Of a DNA stretch of 64,000 nucleotides, positions 26,258-35,973 are shown piece after piece. Origin of the DNA: Eubacterium saphenum ATCC 49989 (GTDB lineage Bacteria; Bacillota; Clostridia; Peptostreptococcales; Anaerovoracaceae); the NCBI GenBank assembly GCA_000161975.1, contig GG688422.1, forward strand, positions 186,001 through 250,000. Direction: 5' to 3'. How positions within the stretch are numbered: position 1 is the first letter of the stretch; the number at the start of each line of letters is the position of its first letter. The notes under the pieces were generated by a model, which saw nothing but the letters and a program-made list of their open reading frames with translations, had not been told where the DNA came from and searched no databases. Made by a program: the position numbers and the translations under genes.

Positions 26258-26821
26258 ATGAAAAAGGGTGAAATTAGAAATCTGGCGCTACAAAGGCGGA
26301 ATAGCCTCGATGCGGAATACAGGAAGAAGGCTTCAATAAAAATTGCAGAACTTGCAAGACCTTTTATAGACGATGCAACCGTTATACTTTCGTATCATAA
26401 GATAAATTCGGAAGTAGATCCGAAATACATAGCCACTCATAATCATGAGCTTTTGTATCCAGTAATTACTTCAGACGATAAGATGGCAGCGGCAGGGTAT
26501 GAAAACAGCATAGATGTTCCTTTGAATATTTCAGATATGAAGGTGAGAGAGGGCATGAATATAGAAGATTCCCGTCGCATAGATTTGATAATAACACCGC
26601 TTGTAGCCTTCGATGTAAATATGAACAGGATAGGTTACGGTAAGGCTTATTATGACAGATTTTTAAACGATGTATGGGGCGGAGAAATTTCGGGGCTGAG
26701 CGCTAAGATGCCGCCTAGAATCGGCTTGGCATTTAAATGCCAATTAGCTGAATCTATACCGGTAGAAAGCCATGATGTTAAGCTTTCTGCAGTTATCACC
26801 GAGGAAGGCGTTATAATGTGA
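26258..26821 (+). CDS. 5-formyltetrahydrofolate cyclo-ligase
   Basis: A 187-residue enzyme that converts 5-formyl-THF to 5,10-methenyl-THF using ATP. Family features are the KGEIRNLALQRRNSL opening, the ILSYHKINSEVDP segment, the DLIITPLVAFD strand and the GYGKAYYDRFL substrate/ATP-binding motif. The Shine-Dalgarno is weak. Independent of its neighbours in function. Confidence 0.92.
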   Translation: MKKGEIRNLALQRRNSLDAEYRKKASIKIAELARPFIDDATVILSYHKINSEVDPKYIATHNHELLYPVITSDDKMAAAGYENSIDVPLNISDMKVREGMNIEDSRRIDLIITPLVAFDVNMNRIGYGKAYYDRFLNDVWGGEISGLSAKMPPRIGLAFKCQLAESIPVESHDVKLSAVITEEGVIM

Positions 26822-26889
26822 TGTGGTTTTTTGTAGCGTTATGAAATTTGTGTTTAAGATAGGGTGAGCATTTTGATTAGGAGGTTTAT

Positions 26890-27474
26890 GTGATAAAGTT
26901 TTTAAGGGGAAGGATATTCGAAAAACTTGAGTCCTGCATAGTTTTAGATACGGGAAATATAGGTTATCAGATAAACCTACCTCTAAACAGCCCCTTTTTC
27001 ACTGCAGAAATCTCTGAAGAGGTTCTTGTTTATACAGAGCTTATAGTAAGAGAAGATGATATGAGTTTATATGGGTTTGAGGATTTTAAGACACTTAATT
27101 TCTTTAATTTGCTCATGAATATAAACGGAGTAGGAGCCAAGGCTTCACTTGCGCTCTTATCTGTAAGTACGGTGGATGAACTCGCAAGAGCAATTGCATC
27201 TAAAGATACCGCCTTCATATCCAGGGCAAACGGAATAGGTAAAAAAACAGCTGAACGCATAGCGCTTGAGCTCTCCGATAAGGTGGAATCAATAGCGTAT
27301 AATCTGCCTTCTAATAATGAAGTTACAAGCGTTGTCTCAGGTAACAAGGCGGAAGCCTGCGAAGCTTTGATGAGTCTTGGGTACAACAAAAATGAAGCTA
27401 TGAACGTATTGAAGTCATTGGATGAAGGACTCGACACGCAAAGTTATATAAGAAAAGCACTTACGCTTTTATAG
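26890..27474 (+). CDS. ruvA: Holliday junction branch-migration protein RuvA
   Basis: Binds four-way junctions and recruits the RuvB motor. The 194-residue protein has an N-terminal OB-fold domain (KFLRGRIFEKLESCIVLDTGNIGYQINLP), a helix-hairpin-helix core (FNLLMNINGVGAKASLALLS and ANGIGKKTAERIALEL) and a C-terminal RuvB-contacting domain. The start is GTG 26890 behind AGGAGG. An ATG two bases earlier is followed at once by TGA, giving an ATGTGA mini-ORF on top of the true start. Confidence 0.95.
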   Translation: MIKFLRGRIFEKLESCIVLDTGNIGYQINLPLNSPFFTAEISEEVLVYTELIVREDDMSLYGFEDFKTLNFFNLLMNINGVGAKASLALLSVSTVDELARAIASKDTAFISRANGIGKKTAERIALELSDKVESIAYNLPSNNEVTSVVSGNKAEACEALMSLGYNKNEAMNVLKSLDEGLDTQSYIRKALTLL

Positions 27475-27489
27475 ATTAGCACCAACATG

Positions 27490-27509
27490 AAGGAAACTAT
27501 CCTTTTTTT
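27490..27509 (+). terminator. Weak intrinsic terminator after ruvA
   Basis: AAGGA-AACTA-TCCTT followed by a run of Ts. The short stem suggests partial read-through into ruvB. Confidence 0.4.
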
Positions 27510-27680
27510 AAAATAGATGGTAAATTTCAATGGCATCAAGTAGAACGTATTTATAGTAAATTTTTAGAATCTAAGTGGAATAATTGTACAAGTATAGGAT
27601 TAGAGTAATTTCATATAAGGGTAGAATAATAATTTTGCGACAATTTATAAATATATGAGCTTGAGAGAGTGAGAGAAAAA

Positions 27681-28679
27681 ATGGAAGATAGAATTACAGA
27701 AAAAGAAATGCTTGCTGAAGATGTACTTTCAGATCAAAATTTGCGCCCAAAATCACTTAAGGATTACATAGGGCAAAAGGATGTGATAGATAATCTTGAA
27801 GTATTTATAAAGGCGGCTAAAAAAAGATCAGAAAGCCTTGATCACGTGCTTTTTTTTGGACCTGCCGGTCTTGGGAAAACCACCTTGTCGTGCATAATTG
27901 CAAATGAACTTTCTGCCGATATAAAAATAACTTCAGGTCCTACAATAGAAAAGGCGGGAGATCTGGCCGCCATTCTTACAAATCTAACTGAAAATGACGT
28001 GCTCTTTATAGATGAAATACACAGGCTAAATAGAACGGTTGAGGAAGTTCTTTATTCAGCCATGGAAGACTATGCTATAGACATAATCATAGGGAAGGGA
28101 CCTTCTGCAAGGTCTATAAGGCTCGACATCCCTAAATTTACGCTTGTGGGAGCAACTACAAGAGCCGGAAATCTCACAGCGCCTCTTAGAGACAGATTCG
28201 GGATAGTGAGCAAATTCAATCTATACTCAAATGACGAGCTTAAACAGATAGTGAACAGGTCAGCAGGAATCCTGGGTATTAAAATAAACGATAAGGCAGC
28301 TTCTGAGATTGCCAAAAGATCAAGAGGTACTCCAAGAATTGCAAACAGAATACTTAAAAGGGTGAGAGATTTCTCAGAAGTTTCGGGTAAGGATGAAGTC
28401 GATATCAACGATGCAACAAAGGCTTTAGATGCCCTTGGGATAGATAGCGCCGGGCTTGAGGATACGGATAGAAGAATCTTGTCCTTTATAATAGATAGAT
28501 TCACAGGCGGGCCTGTAGGCATAGATACGATAGCGGCATCCATAGGAGAAGAGCGCATTACTATAGAAGATGTATACGAGCCGTATCTGCTTCAAGAAGG
28601 TTTTATTCATAGGACACCTAAGGGAAGAGTAGCATCAGAGAAGGCGTACGAACATCTAGGCATCAATATTTTTAATTAA
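27681..28679 (+). CDS. ruvB: Holliday junction branch-migration helicase RuvB
   Basis: The AAA+ motor of the RuvABC system. At about 332 residues it has Walker [12 protein letters not shown], Walker [11 protein letters not shown], the sensor [19 protein letters not shown] and a C-terminal winged helix ([16 protein letters not shown]). It is separated from ruvA by about 200 AT-rich bases, which is unusual since the two normally abut. ATG 27681 is chosen; an in-frame GTG at 27669 is possible. queA follows after 15 bases. Confidence 0.95.
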   Translation: MEDRITEKEMLAEDVLSDQNLRPKSLKDYIGQKDVIDNLEVFIKAAKKRSESLDHVLFFGPAGLGKTTLSCIIANELSADIKITSGPTIEKAGDLAAILTNLTENDVLFIDEIHRLNRTVEEVLYSAMEDYAIDIIIGKGPSARSIRLDIPKFTLVGATTRAGNLTAPLRDRFGIVSKFNLYSNDELKQIVNRSAGILGIKINDKAASEIAKRSRGTPRIANRILKRVRDFSEVSGKDEVDINDATKALDALGIDSAGLEDTDRRILSFIIDRFTGGPVGIDTIAASIGEERITIEDVYEPYLLQEGFIHRTPKGRVASEKAYEHLGINIFN

Positions 28680-28694
28680 GCGAGGTAAAATATC

Positions 28695-29792
28695 ATGAAT
28701 AATAGAATTAAGACCGATGATTTTAACTATGATCTTCCACCTCAAAAAATTGCAAGCTACCCGGTTTCTAAGCGTGATGAATCAAAGCTAATGGTAGTTA
28801 AAAGACGCTCTTTCGAAAGCCCTGAGATTTCTCACGCCAAATTCCTGGATATCATAGATTATCTAAACGAAGGTGATTGCCTTGTGATAAATCAAACTAA
28901 GGTGATCAAAGCGCGCTTCATAGGCTTTAAAGATACCGGAGCAAGAATAGAAGTGTTGCTTTTAAAGCCTTTAGGTGAAAATCTTTTTGAAGCGATGATT
29001 AAACCCGCTAAAAGGGTATCTGAAGGCACTATAATATCAGTATTACCAAAAGATGATGAAACCGGAGAACCCCTTAAAATACAGGTGGTAAAGAGCGATG
29101 ATGATATTATCAAGCAGGTAAGGATTTTAAATGCGGATTCATTGGATTATATAGAAGAATTCGGCAAGATTCCCCTACCTCCATACATAGAAAGGGAAGC
29201 GGAGCTTTCAGATGAAAAACGGTATCAAACTGTGTATTCTAAAATTAAAGGGTCGGTTGCAGCACCTACGGCAGGACTTCATTTCACAGAGGAATTGATA
29301 AGCAAAATTCAAAATAAAGGCATAAAGGTAGCAAGGATTCTACTTCACGTCGGAGTGGGTACATTTAGGCCCGTAAATTGCGATGATATCAGTGATCACA
29401 TCATGCACAGCGAATATTTTGAAATACCTGAAGAAGCGGCGGACATCATAAATTCCACCAAGAATAGCGGAGGCAGAGTTATATGTGTCGGCACTACGTC
29501 GGTAAGGACGTTAGAAGGTGCAAAATGCATTCAAAATGCATCTTCAGATGCTTCGGGTCACAAAACATCAGATTTAAAAGTTTGCAGCGGAGAGACGAAC
29601 ATATTCATATATCCCGGATATGAATTCAAACTGACAGACGGCATTATCACAAATTTTCATCTCCCAAAATCAACGCTTCTAATGCTGGTTTCAGCCTTTT
29701 TAGGGCTCGATAACACATTGAATGCCTACGATATAGCGTTAAAATCGGACTATAGATTTTTCAGCTACGGGGATGCCATGTTGATAATATAG
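28695..29792 (+). CDS. queA: S-adenosylmethionine:tRNA ribosyltransferase-isomerase QueA
   Basis: Transfers the ribosyl group of SAM to preQ1-tRNA to make epoxyqueuosine. The 365-residue protein has the YDLPPQKIASYPVSKRDESKLMVV opening in two blocks, the LLKPLGENLFEAMIKPAKR region, the APTAGLHFTEELI motif, the VGVGTFRPV motif and the C-terminal TNFHLPKSTLLMLVSAF motif. It forms a ruvB-queA-tgt string with tgt 77 bases downstream, the usual Bacillota order. Confidence 0.96.
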   Translation: MNNRIKTDDFNYDLPPQKIASYPVSKRDESKLMVVKRRSFESPEISHAKFLDIIDYLNEGDCLVINQTKVIKARFIGFKDTGARIEVLLLKPLGENLFEAMIKPAKRVSEGTIISVLPKDDETGEPLKIQVVKSDDDIIKQVRILNADSLDYIEEFGKIPLPPYIEREAELSDEKRYQTVYSKIKGSVAAPTAGLHFTEELISKIQNKGIKVARILLHVGVGTFRPVNCDDISDHIMHSEYFEIPEEAADIINSTKNSGGRVICVGTTSVRTLEGAKCIQNASSDASGHKTSDLKVCSGETNIFIYPGYEFKLTDGIITNFHLPKSTLLMLVSAFLGLDNTLNAYDIALKSDYRFFSYGDAMLII

Positions 29793-29809
29793 ATATTCAA
29801 GCCGGGTAA

Positions 29810-30985
<1,176 letters not shown>

Positions 30986-31000
30986 AAAGAAAGGTAGGCT

Positions 31001-32200
31001 ATGGAGCAAAGTAAAGATATCTGCATGCATGCTGATAAATGTGGGGGCTGTACCTATCAAGGTAAGCCTTCTTATGAGCAACTTAAAATAAAAGATGAGC
31101 TGGTTAAAACCCTCATTGATAAAAAGGGGCTTAAGGTAGATACTTTGCTTCCAATAGAGAAAAGCCCCAACATGTATAGGTATCGCAATAAAATGGAGTT
31201 TACGTTTGGGAATTCTGAAAGAGAAGGGGAATTAAAGCTCGGGTTTCACGAAAAAGGGAATTACAGAAACATCGTAGATATTCACAGTTGCCAGCTTGTG
31301 GATACGGACTATAACGAAATTTTAAATGCAGTACGGCAATTTGCTTTTCAAAATAATTATGATTTTTACAATAAGAAAAAACATAATGGGTTTTTAAGAC
31401 ACCTTGTTATTCGAAGCGGTATAAGAACATCAGAAATTATTGTAAATCTCGTTACTTCAAGTAGCGATCTTGCCAATTTCAACACTGAATCATTTGTTAA
31501 CCTGCTCACTTCACTTAAGCTTAACAACGAACTCGTAGGCATTCTCCACACAGTAAACGATAAGATCCAAGATACTGCAAATGGCGAAGATATAAGGATT
31601 TTATATGGCAGAGATTACTATATGGAACGCATTATGGATCTCGATTTTAAGGTTCGCATGGGATCATTTTTTCAAACCAATGTACAAGCTGCAGAAAATC
31701 TATATAGATATGCAATCAACTCCATAGATAATGTACAAGATAAAGTGATCTTCGATCTTTTCTGCGGTACAGGTACTATTACTCAATCGCTCGCAGGAGC
31801 TGCAAAAAAGGTGATAGGCGTTGATATTTCAGATGATGCTATTAAGTCTGCAATTGAGAATACAAAGCTTAACAAAATAAACAACGTGTCATTTTACAGA
31901 GGGGATGTCTTTGAAGTAATCAGGAACATAAATGAGAAGCCCGATGTTATCGTACTGGATCCACCCCGTGCAGGCGTAAACGCCAAGGCTTTAGAGAAAA
32001 TAGTCGAATTTTCACCCCGAGAAATAGTGTATATATCGTGCAACCCCAAAACACTCATAGATAACCTGTATTTTTTCGAATATAACCGTTATAATATAAA
32101 GAGCCTTAAAGCTTTCGATAATTTCTTTTTTACATCGCATGTGGAAGCGGTAGCGTTATTGTCAAAACTTAACACCGATAAGCATATAGATAGATGTTGA
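31001..32200 (+). CDS. rlmD: 23S rRNA (uracil-5-)-methyltransferase, RlmD/TrmA family
   Basis: A SAM-dependent RNA m5U methyltransferase of 399 residues. It starts almost at once with the Fe-S cluster cysteines (C8, then KCGGCTY) and lacks the N-terminal TRAM domain that many RlmD proteins have. Further marks are the FFQTNVQAAENLY motif, the SAM site FDLFCGTGTITQSLA, LDPPRAGV and the catalytic-Cys motif ISCNPKTL. Which uridine it modifies (rRNA or tRNA) cannot be settled from sequence. It ends at the left edge of the accessory region. Confidence 0.88.
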   Translation: MEQSKDICMHADKCGGCTYQGKPSYEQLKIKDELVKTLIDKKGLKVDTLLPIEKSPNMYRYRNKMEFTFGNSEREGELKLGFHEKGNYRNIVDIHSCQLVDTDYNEILNAVRQFAFQNNYDFYNKKKHNGFLRHLVIRSGIRTSEIIVNLVTSSSDLANFNTESFVNLLTSLKLNNELVGILHTVNDKIQDTANGEDIRILYGRDYYMERIMDLDFKVRMGSFFQTNVQAAENLYRYAINSIDNVQDKVIFDLFCGTGTITQSLAGAAKKVIGVDISDDAIKSAIENTKLNKINNVSFYRGDVFEVIRNINEKPDVIVLDPPRAGVNAKALEKIVEFSPREIVYISCNPKTLIDNLYFFEYNRYNIKSLKAFDNFFFTSHVEAVALLSKLNTDKHIDRC

Positions 32201-32314
32201 AGTCAACAAAATGTTCGTTTATCCGATGATGAATATCAAAAGTTGCAAGAAAAGTTACAGAATTATACTGAGTCAGCATCAAAACTTACAATAAAAGAAG
32301 GCAATAAAATATAG
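32201..32314 (+). pseudogene. Remnant of a MobC-like plasmid mobilisation protein
   Basis: Directly after the rlmD stop an open stretch without a start codon reads QQNVRLSDDEYQKLQEKLQ and continues for some 18 more codons to TAG 32312-32314. The VRLSDDEYQKL segment resembles the ribbon-helix-helix opening of MobC-type relaxosome proteins. Only about 37 codons remain. This marks the left border of the inserted accessory DNA. Confidence 0.45.
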
Positions 32315-32329
32315 CTTTCGCTATATTTT
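32306..32329 (+). terminator. Perfect 10-bp palindromic hairpin (likely terminator)
   Basis: AAAATATAGC-TTTC-GCTATATTTT forms a 10-bp stem with a 4-base loop. The symmetry allows termination from either side. Confidence 0.55.
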
Positions 32330-32382
32330 GATGTAGATTTGTGTTATATTAAACCTGTGTTAATAACGGAAAGGGGCATCAC

Positions 32383-32586
32383 ATGAGTGTATCATACAAA
32401 AAAATGTGGCATTTACTTTTAGATAAGAACATGAAGAAAAAAGACTTGGCAACTCGTGCGGGTGTAAGTATCTACACGATGAACAAATTGACAAGTGATG
32501 GCAATGTTACGATGGAAGTTATAGAGAAAATCTGCACTGCCCTTGATTGCAAGGTTGACGATATTTTGGAATTTATCAAGGAATGA
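32383..32586 (+). CDS. Small Xre/Cro-family HTH regulator
   Basis: A 67-residue DNA-binding protein that consists of one Cro/CI-type HTH (KKKDLATRAGVSIYTMNKLTSDGNVTMEVIEKICTALDC). It has the shape of the compact 'YozG-like' regulators of mobile elements and toxin or restriction loci. AAGGGG precedes ATG 32383. It overlaps or abuts nothing, and the next gene begins 28 bases on. It may repress the following antirepressor gene (inference). Confidence 0.85.
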   Translation: MSVSYKKMWHLLLDKNMKKKDLATRAGVSIYTMNKLTSDGNVTMEVIEKICTALDCKVDDILEFIKE

Positions 32587-32614
32587 AAAACCTGTCATAA
32601 AGGAAGTGGATAAA

Positions 32615-33478
32615 ATGAATAATGAAATTAAAATATTTGAAGGTAATCAGATACGCTCTGTTTGGGACAACGAAAAGGAAGAATGGTATTTTTCAATCAT
32701 TGATATACTTGGCGTTTTGACCGAGAGCGAAAATCCAAGAAAATATTGGAGCGTTCTTAAAACCAGATTAAAAAAAGAAGGAAATGAGTTGGCTACAATT
32801 TGTAGCCAACAGAAATTGAAGTCTCCAAAAGACGGAAAAATGTATAATACCGATGTTGCGGATATGCAAGGGATATTCCGTATCATTCAATCTGTGCCAT
32901 CTCCGAAAGCTGAGCCGTTTAAGATGTGGCTGGCTGAAGTCGGAAAGGAACGTTTGGATGAGATCGTAGACCCTGAACTGACGATTGAGCGGGCTTTGGA
33001 AACCTATTTACGGAAAGGTTATTCAAGAGAGTGGATTAATCAAAGGCTTCAGGCTATTCAAGTAAGAAAAGAGCTTACCGATTCATGGCAAGACCATGGT
33101 GTAAAAGAAGGAGTGGAATATGCAATACTCACCAATGAAATTTCAAAAGCTTGGTCGGGCATGACCACAAGAGAATATAAAGACTTCAAAGGACTCAAAA
33201 AACAAAATCTACGGGATAATATGTCAACGACAGAGCTTATCCTCAACATGCTCGCAGAAACGGCAACGAAAGATATTGTAGGCACTTCAAATCCGCAAGG
33301 GCTTGAGGAAAATAGGAAAGTTGCCAAACGAGGCGGAAATGTAGCGAAGGTGGCGAAGGAAACACTTGAACAAGAAACCGGGGAACCTGTAATTACACCT
33401 AAAAATGCGATTGACCTCGGAAGACTAATCAGCGATGTAAAAATATTAAACGGGAGAAATGTGAATGATGATAGATAA
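32615..33478 (+). CDS. BRO-N/antirepressor-type phage or restriction-associated protein
   Basis: A 287-residue protein. The N-terminus (about 1-110) is a BRO-N domain: IKIFEGNQIRSVWDNEKEEWYFSIIDIL, then an ENPRKYWSVLKTRLKKE segment and TDVADMQGIFRIIQ. The middle part (WLAEVGKERLDEIVDPELT, GYSREWINQRLQAIQ) matches long BRO/DinD-like antirepressors that often accompany type I or III restriction genes in Bacillota. ATG 32615 follows AAAGGAAGTGG. The end overlaps the truncated methyltransferase gene, and that pairing supports an origin in a restriction-modification island. Confidence 0.82.
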   Translation: MNNEIKIFEGNQIRSVWDNEKEEWYFSIIDILGVLTESENPRKYWSVLKTRLKKEGNELATICSQQKLKSPKDGKMYNTDVADMQGIFRIIQSVPSPKAEPFKMWLAEVGKERLDEIVDPELTIERALETYLRKGYSREWINQRLQAIQVRKELTDSWQDHGVKEGVEYAILTNEISKAWSGMTTREYKDFKGLKKQNLRDNMSTTELILNMLAETATKDIVGTSNPQGLEENRKVAKRGGNVAKVAKETLEQETGEPVITPKNAIDLGRLISDVKILNGRNVNDDR

Positions 33479-33920
33479 CTTAATAGTAAACGAAAACATA
33501 CACCCAAATAGTAGGGAGATAGAACTTCTTAAAGCAGATTTCTCACAGTTTTTCGACAAGGATGAGGAGTTTTGCATCGATAGATTTAAGAAAATGCTCC
33601 GCTCAAGCGATATTACTTTGAGCAAGGAAGGATATGAGCTTAACTTCTTAGGAAAATCCTATGCAAGGTATTTAAGTTCTACCAAGACAGAGACATTTAT
33701 CTCACCTGACATATCAGATAATGCGAAAGAAAAGAACAAGAACAGCGAAAATCTCTATATTGTAGGGGATAATTTAGATGCACATCAGGACTATATAATA
33801 GAGCCTGTTACGTCTACAAAAAAGATAAGAATGGAATGCTTATCTTTGATGAAGAAGAAGCAAGAGTTGTTAGAAGAAATTATGACTGGTATCTTGAAGG
33901 GTATAGTATTGGTGGAATAA
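33465..33920 (+). pseudogene. Truncated type III restriction-modification methyltransferase (Mod), N-terminal fragment
   Basis: The first roughly 107 codons match the N-terminus of type III Mod proteins: a helical lead, YELNFLGKSYARYL, then NSENLYIVGDNLDA. In intact Mod proteins this is followed by the DPPY catalytic motif, which is missing. After GDNLDA (about 33780) homology stops, and the frame runs out through out-of-frame recombinase DNA to a stop at 33918-33920. A deletion therefore joined mod to recombinase sequence. The protein, if made, has no catalytic motif. The start overlaps the BRO gene. Confidence 0.75.
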
Positions 33921-33976
33921 TTGATAAACTGAAGGTAAAGAGCGATGGAGTAAAAGAGCAATTGAATTCACATTGA
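33800..33976 (+). pseudogene. Fragment of a large serine recombinase
   Basis: In the +2 frame relative to the Mod fragment, the sequence reads ACYVYKKDKNGMLIFDEEEA, then RVVRRNYDWYLEGYSIGGI, ending at TGA 33974-33976. This is the recombinase-domain segment typical of large serine integrases (DEEEAxVVRRIYxWYLEG). It has no start, catalytic domain or zinc domain. It is debris of an integrative element. A further short open stretch to about 34064 is unassigned. Confidence 0.7.
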
Positions 33977-34082
33977 CACGAGAGAATACTGTGTAGAAAT
34001 GTTGAAATTGCAGAAGATGGAAATTCACGAAGAAAGAGTCGAAAATATAGTTCAAAGATACTAAAATGATAGGAGAAAACAC

Positions 34083-34721
34083 ATGAGAGATAAATATGCT
34101 ATGTCTAATATTAATAAAGTTTCAGGGAATGTTTTTAATGGCCCAACTAATATTGTGGCAGGTAATAATTATTCTAAGAAAGATGAAGAAAATAAGGTTG
34201 CATCATATACACCAGAACCTGTTTGGAGAAGTCCAATAACAATGGCAATACTTTCGTGGATAGGGTTTATAATTTCTTTAATAGGACTTTTCCCGATGTA
34301 TAAAATATTTGAGCCTGTAATTAATTTAATAACTAATGAGAGTATTAAAGTGGATTCAAATAATAATATTTATGTCATAATTTTTGCTGTAATATTGATA
34401 CTTTTTGTGCTGGTCATGCGTTTGAGGAGTATTACAAAAAAAGAAACTAGACATCCCTTATTCTTTAATTATGCAATAAGCGGTCTTGGAAGGAAAATCA
34501 CAATAGAAAAAATTCATATTGACAAATGTCCTATATGTGGCGGCACAATGAAATATTTCAATAAGGCTGTAGAATGGAGAGATATAACATATTCAGATGG
34601 GCGAACAAAACGTAAGGTTACAAAAAAAGTACCTGCTTTACAGTGTAAAAGAAATTTAGACCATTGTTTTGAAGTGGATCCAGCTGCAGACAGAGTAAAA
34701 AAAAAGAGATTGAAATACTAA
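34083..34721 (+). CDS. Two-pass membrane protein with zinc-ribbon-like C-terminus, unknown function
   Basis: A 212-residue protein. The first 30 residues carry INKVSGNVFNGPTNIVAGNN, a short glycine/asparagine-rich motif of the kind seen at the start of some accessory and defence-island proteins. Two membrane segments follow (about 52-72 and 97-113), and the C-terminal domain has C149-x2-C152 and C188...H194-C195, a likely zinc ribbon. The C-terminus is strongly basic. ATAGGAG precedes ATG 34083. I do not recognise a family. Its position in the accessory island suggests a horizontally acquired function such as defence, but that is inference only. Confidence 0.65.
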   Translation: MRDKYAMSNINKVSGNVFNGPTNIVAGNNYSKKDEENKVASYTPEPVWRSPITMAILSWIGFIISLIGLFPMYKIFEPVINLITNESIKVDSNNNIYVIIFAVILILFVLVMRLRSITKKETRHPLFFNYAISGLGRKITIEKIHIDKCPICGGTMKYFNKAVEWRDITYSDGRTKRKVTKKVPALQCKRNLDHCFEVDPAADRVKKKRLKY

Positions 34722-35161
34722 ATAGCCTAATCGATATTTGCATAATCATCCTAAACACTATAGATGTAATACTATTAAAATAAACACTTTTATCAGTGTT
34801 ATGACAAGCTTGTAAATAGCCTAATAATCTTATGTGGAAGCGGTTTGTTTGCTGTCAAGGGATTGAAAACAGTAAATTCAAATGAAGAAAATATCGAAAC
34901 TTTCTATTAATATGATATATATATTACGCAAGAAATTTATTTCTGACACTAATATAATGCAGAAAAATAGAAGATATATGGGTTAAGTTGTGAAAGTAGG
35001 TGTTGTGATTTTCGTTTGCTAGAAAAGCAATTGGAAAAATATTTGGAGAAAGACAAACAAAAAGAAATTGATATCGAACTGTAAATTAAGGAATTGAGGT
35101 TCATATGTGGATATGTTAAAATCATAATGTATTAGTTTCATGGAAAAAAAGGTATAGTACG
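34722..35161. other. 440-base AT-rich stretch with degraded coding remnants
   Basis: No intact gene. A weak hairpin AACACT-N6-AGTGTT lies at 34783-34800. An open stretch without a start codon encodes FRLLEKQLEKYLEKDKQKEI and ends at TAA 35082-35084; it looks like the tail of a lost gene. The rest shows stops in all frames. Confidence 0.5.
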
Positions 35162-35683
35162 ATGGTTGTCTTAAATGAACAAATAGATATTTGTGCACCA
35201 TATGAAAAACTTGCTTTCTGGGTATCAAATTTTGAGGAGGAGTTTGTTAAGTGGAGTCCTTATCACATTGAATGCGAACTTTTTAACGGCGGACATAATG
35301 TTGGTGATAGAATCCGTTTTCGTGAAATAGTTATGAATTTGGATTATAACGTCACCGGTACAATCATTGAAAGTGAGGAGGATGAAAACCATTTTCGTTT
35401 TGTATTTCAAAGCGATAAAAAAACAGCGTTTATAACATTTGAGGGAAAACGAACTGAAGAAGGCTGTCATTTTTCTCATACCGAGGCTTTCGGAATGACT
35501 ACGCCTATTATAGGACATATCATTAACTTTCTGATTTTCAAGGTGTTCTTTAGAAAAAAGGCAGACTGGAAAGTCATAAGGAATGATATGATTTTGGATA
35601 ATCAATATCTGGATAAAATTCTCACGGATGGTAAATATCCGGACAGAATTCCAATAGAAGAATTACTGAAAGATGCAAAATAA
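35162..35683 (+). CDS. SRPBCC (START/Bet v1-like) family protein
   Basis: A 173-residue protein with the polyketide-cyclase/SRPBCC pattern: an opening beta strand and helix (EQIDICAPYEKLAFWVSNFEEEF in two blocks), a GDRIRFREIVMNLDYNVTGTI strand pair, the HFRFVF and TAFITFEG strands, a charged HTEAFGM turn and a long C-terminal helix. Such proteins bind hydrophobic ligands in a cavity; the ligand is unknown. The Shine-Dalgarno is weak. The gene stands alone between degraded DNA and the adhesin operon. Confidence 0.75.
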   Translation: MVVLNEQIDICAPYEKLAFWVSNFEEEFVKWSPYHIECELFNGGHNVGDRIRFREIVMNLDYNVTGTIIESEEDENHFRFVFQSDKKTAFITFEGKRTEEGCHFSHTEAFGMTTPIIGHIINFLIFKVFFRKKADWKVIRNDMILDNQYLDKILTDGKYPDRIPIEELLKDAK

Positions 35684-35824
35684 TTTTCTCTCTCTTAAAA
35701 GCTTACAAAGCTATTCAAATTTTCGATTCTCTACCTTTTATGTATCTTTATTTAAGTAAAAAAATAAAGATTACAAAAAAAGGAGGGAAGTGAGAAAAAT
35801 TCCGTGTAAGCTTTAAATTTGTAG

Positions 35825-35830
35825 TATAAT
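35825..35830 (+). promoter_or_regulatory. -10 element of the CNA-B adhesin gene
   Basis: A perfect TATAAT. The -35 region (around 35800-35807, TTCCGTGT) is poor. It lies about 140 bases before the start codon, leaving a long leader that contains the hairpin described next. Confidence 0.45.
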
Positions 35831-35860
35831 AGGCACATCAGTTTTGCTTTGGGTATGAAG

Positions 35861-35896
35861 ACTTTTAAAATGATATTTTTAAAAGTATCTTTTTTG
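35861..35896 (+). terminator. Attenuator-like hairpin in the adhesin leader
   Basis: ACTTTTAAAA (35861-35870) pairs with TTTTAAAAGT (35876-35885) and is followed by a T-rich run. It lies between the putative promoter and the gene, so it could terminate transcription early. Alternatively it simply ends transcription from upstream. Confidence 0.5.
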
Positions 35897-35973
35897 CTAC
35901 ACTTAGATTAAAGTTTCAATGCCCAAAATTTCAAACTGAAACAGTTAGTTAATATAGAAGGAAGGTGAATTTA

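Noticed and set aside
26888..26896. ATG TGA just before the ruvA GTG start as a leader peptide
   Set aside because: A one-codon frame has no coding content; probably chance, although noted in the ruvA entry.
33465..33920. A complete small gene of 151 codons
   Set aside because: Only the first ~107 codons have Mod-like content; the rest is out-of-frame recombinase DNA, so it is treated as a pseudogene.
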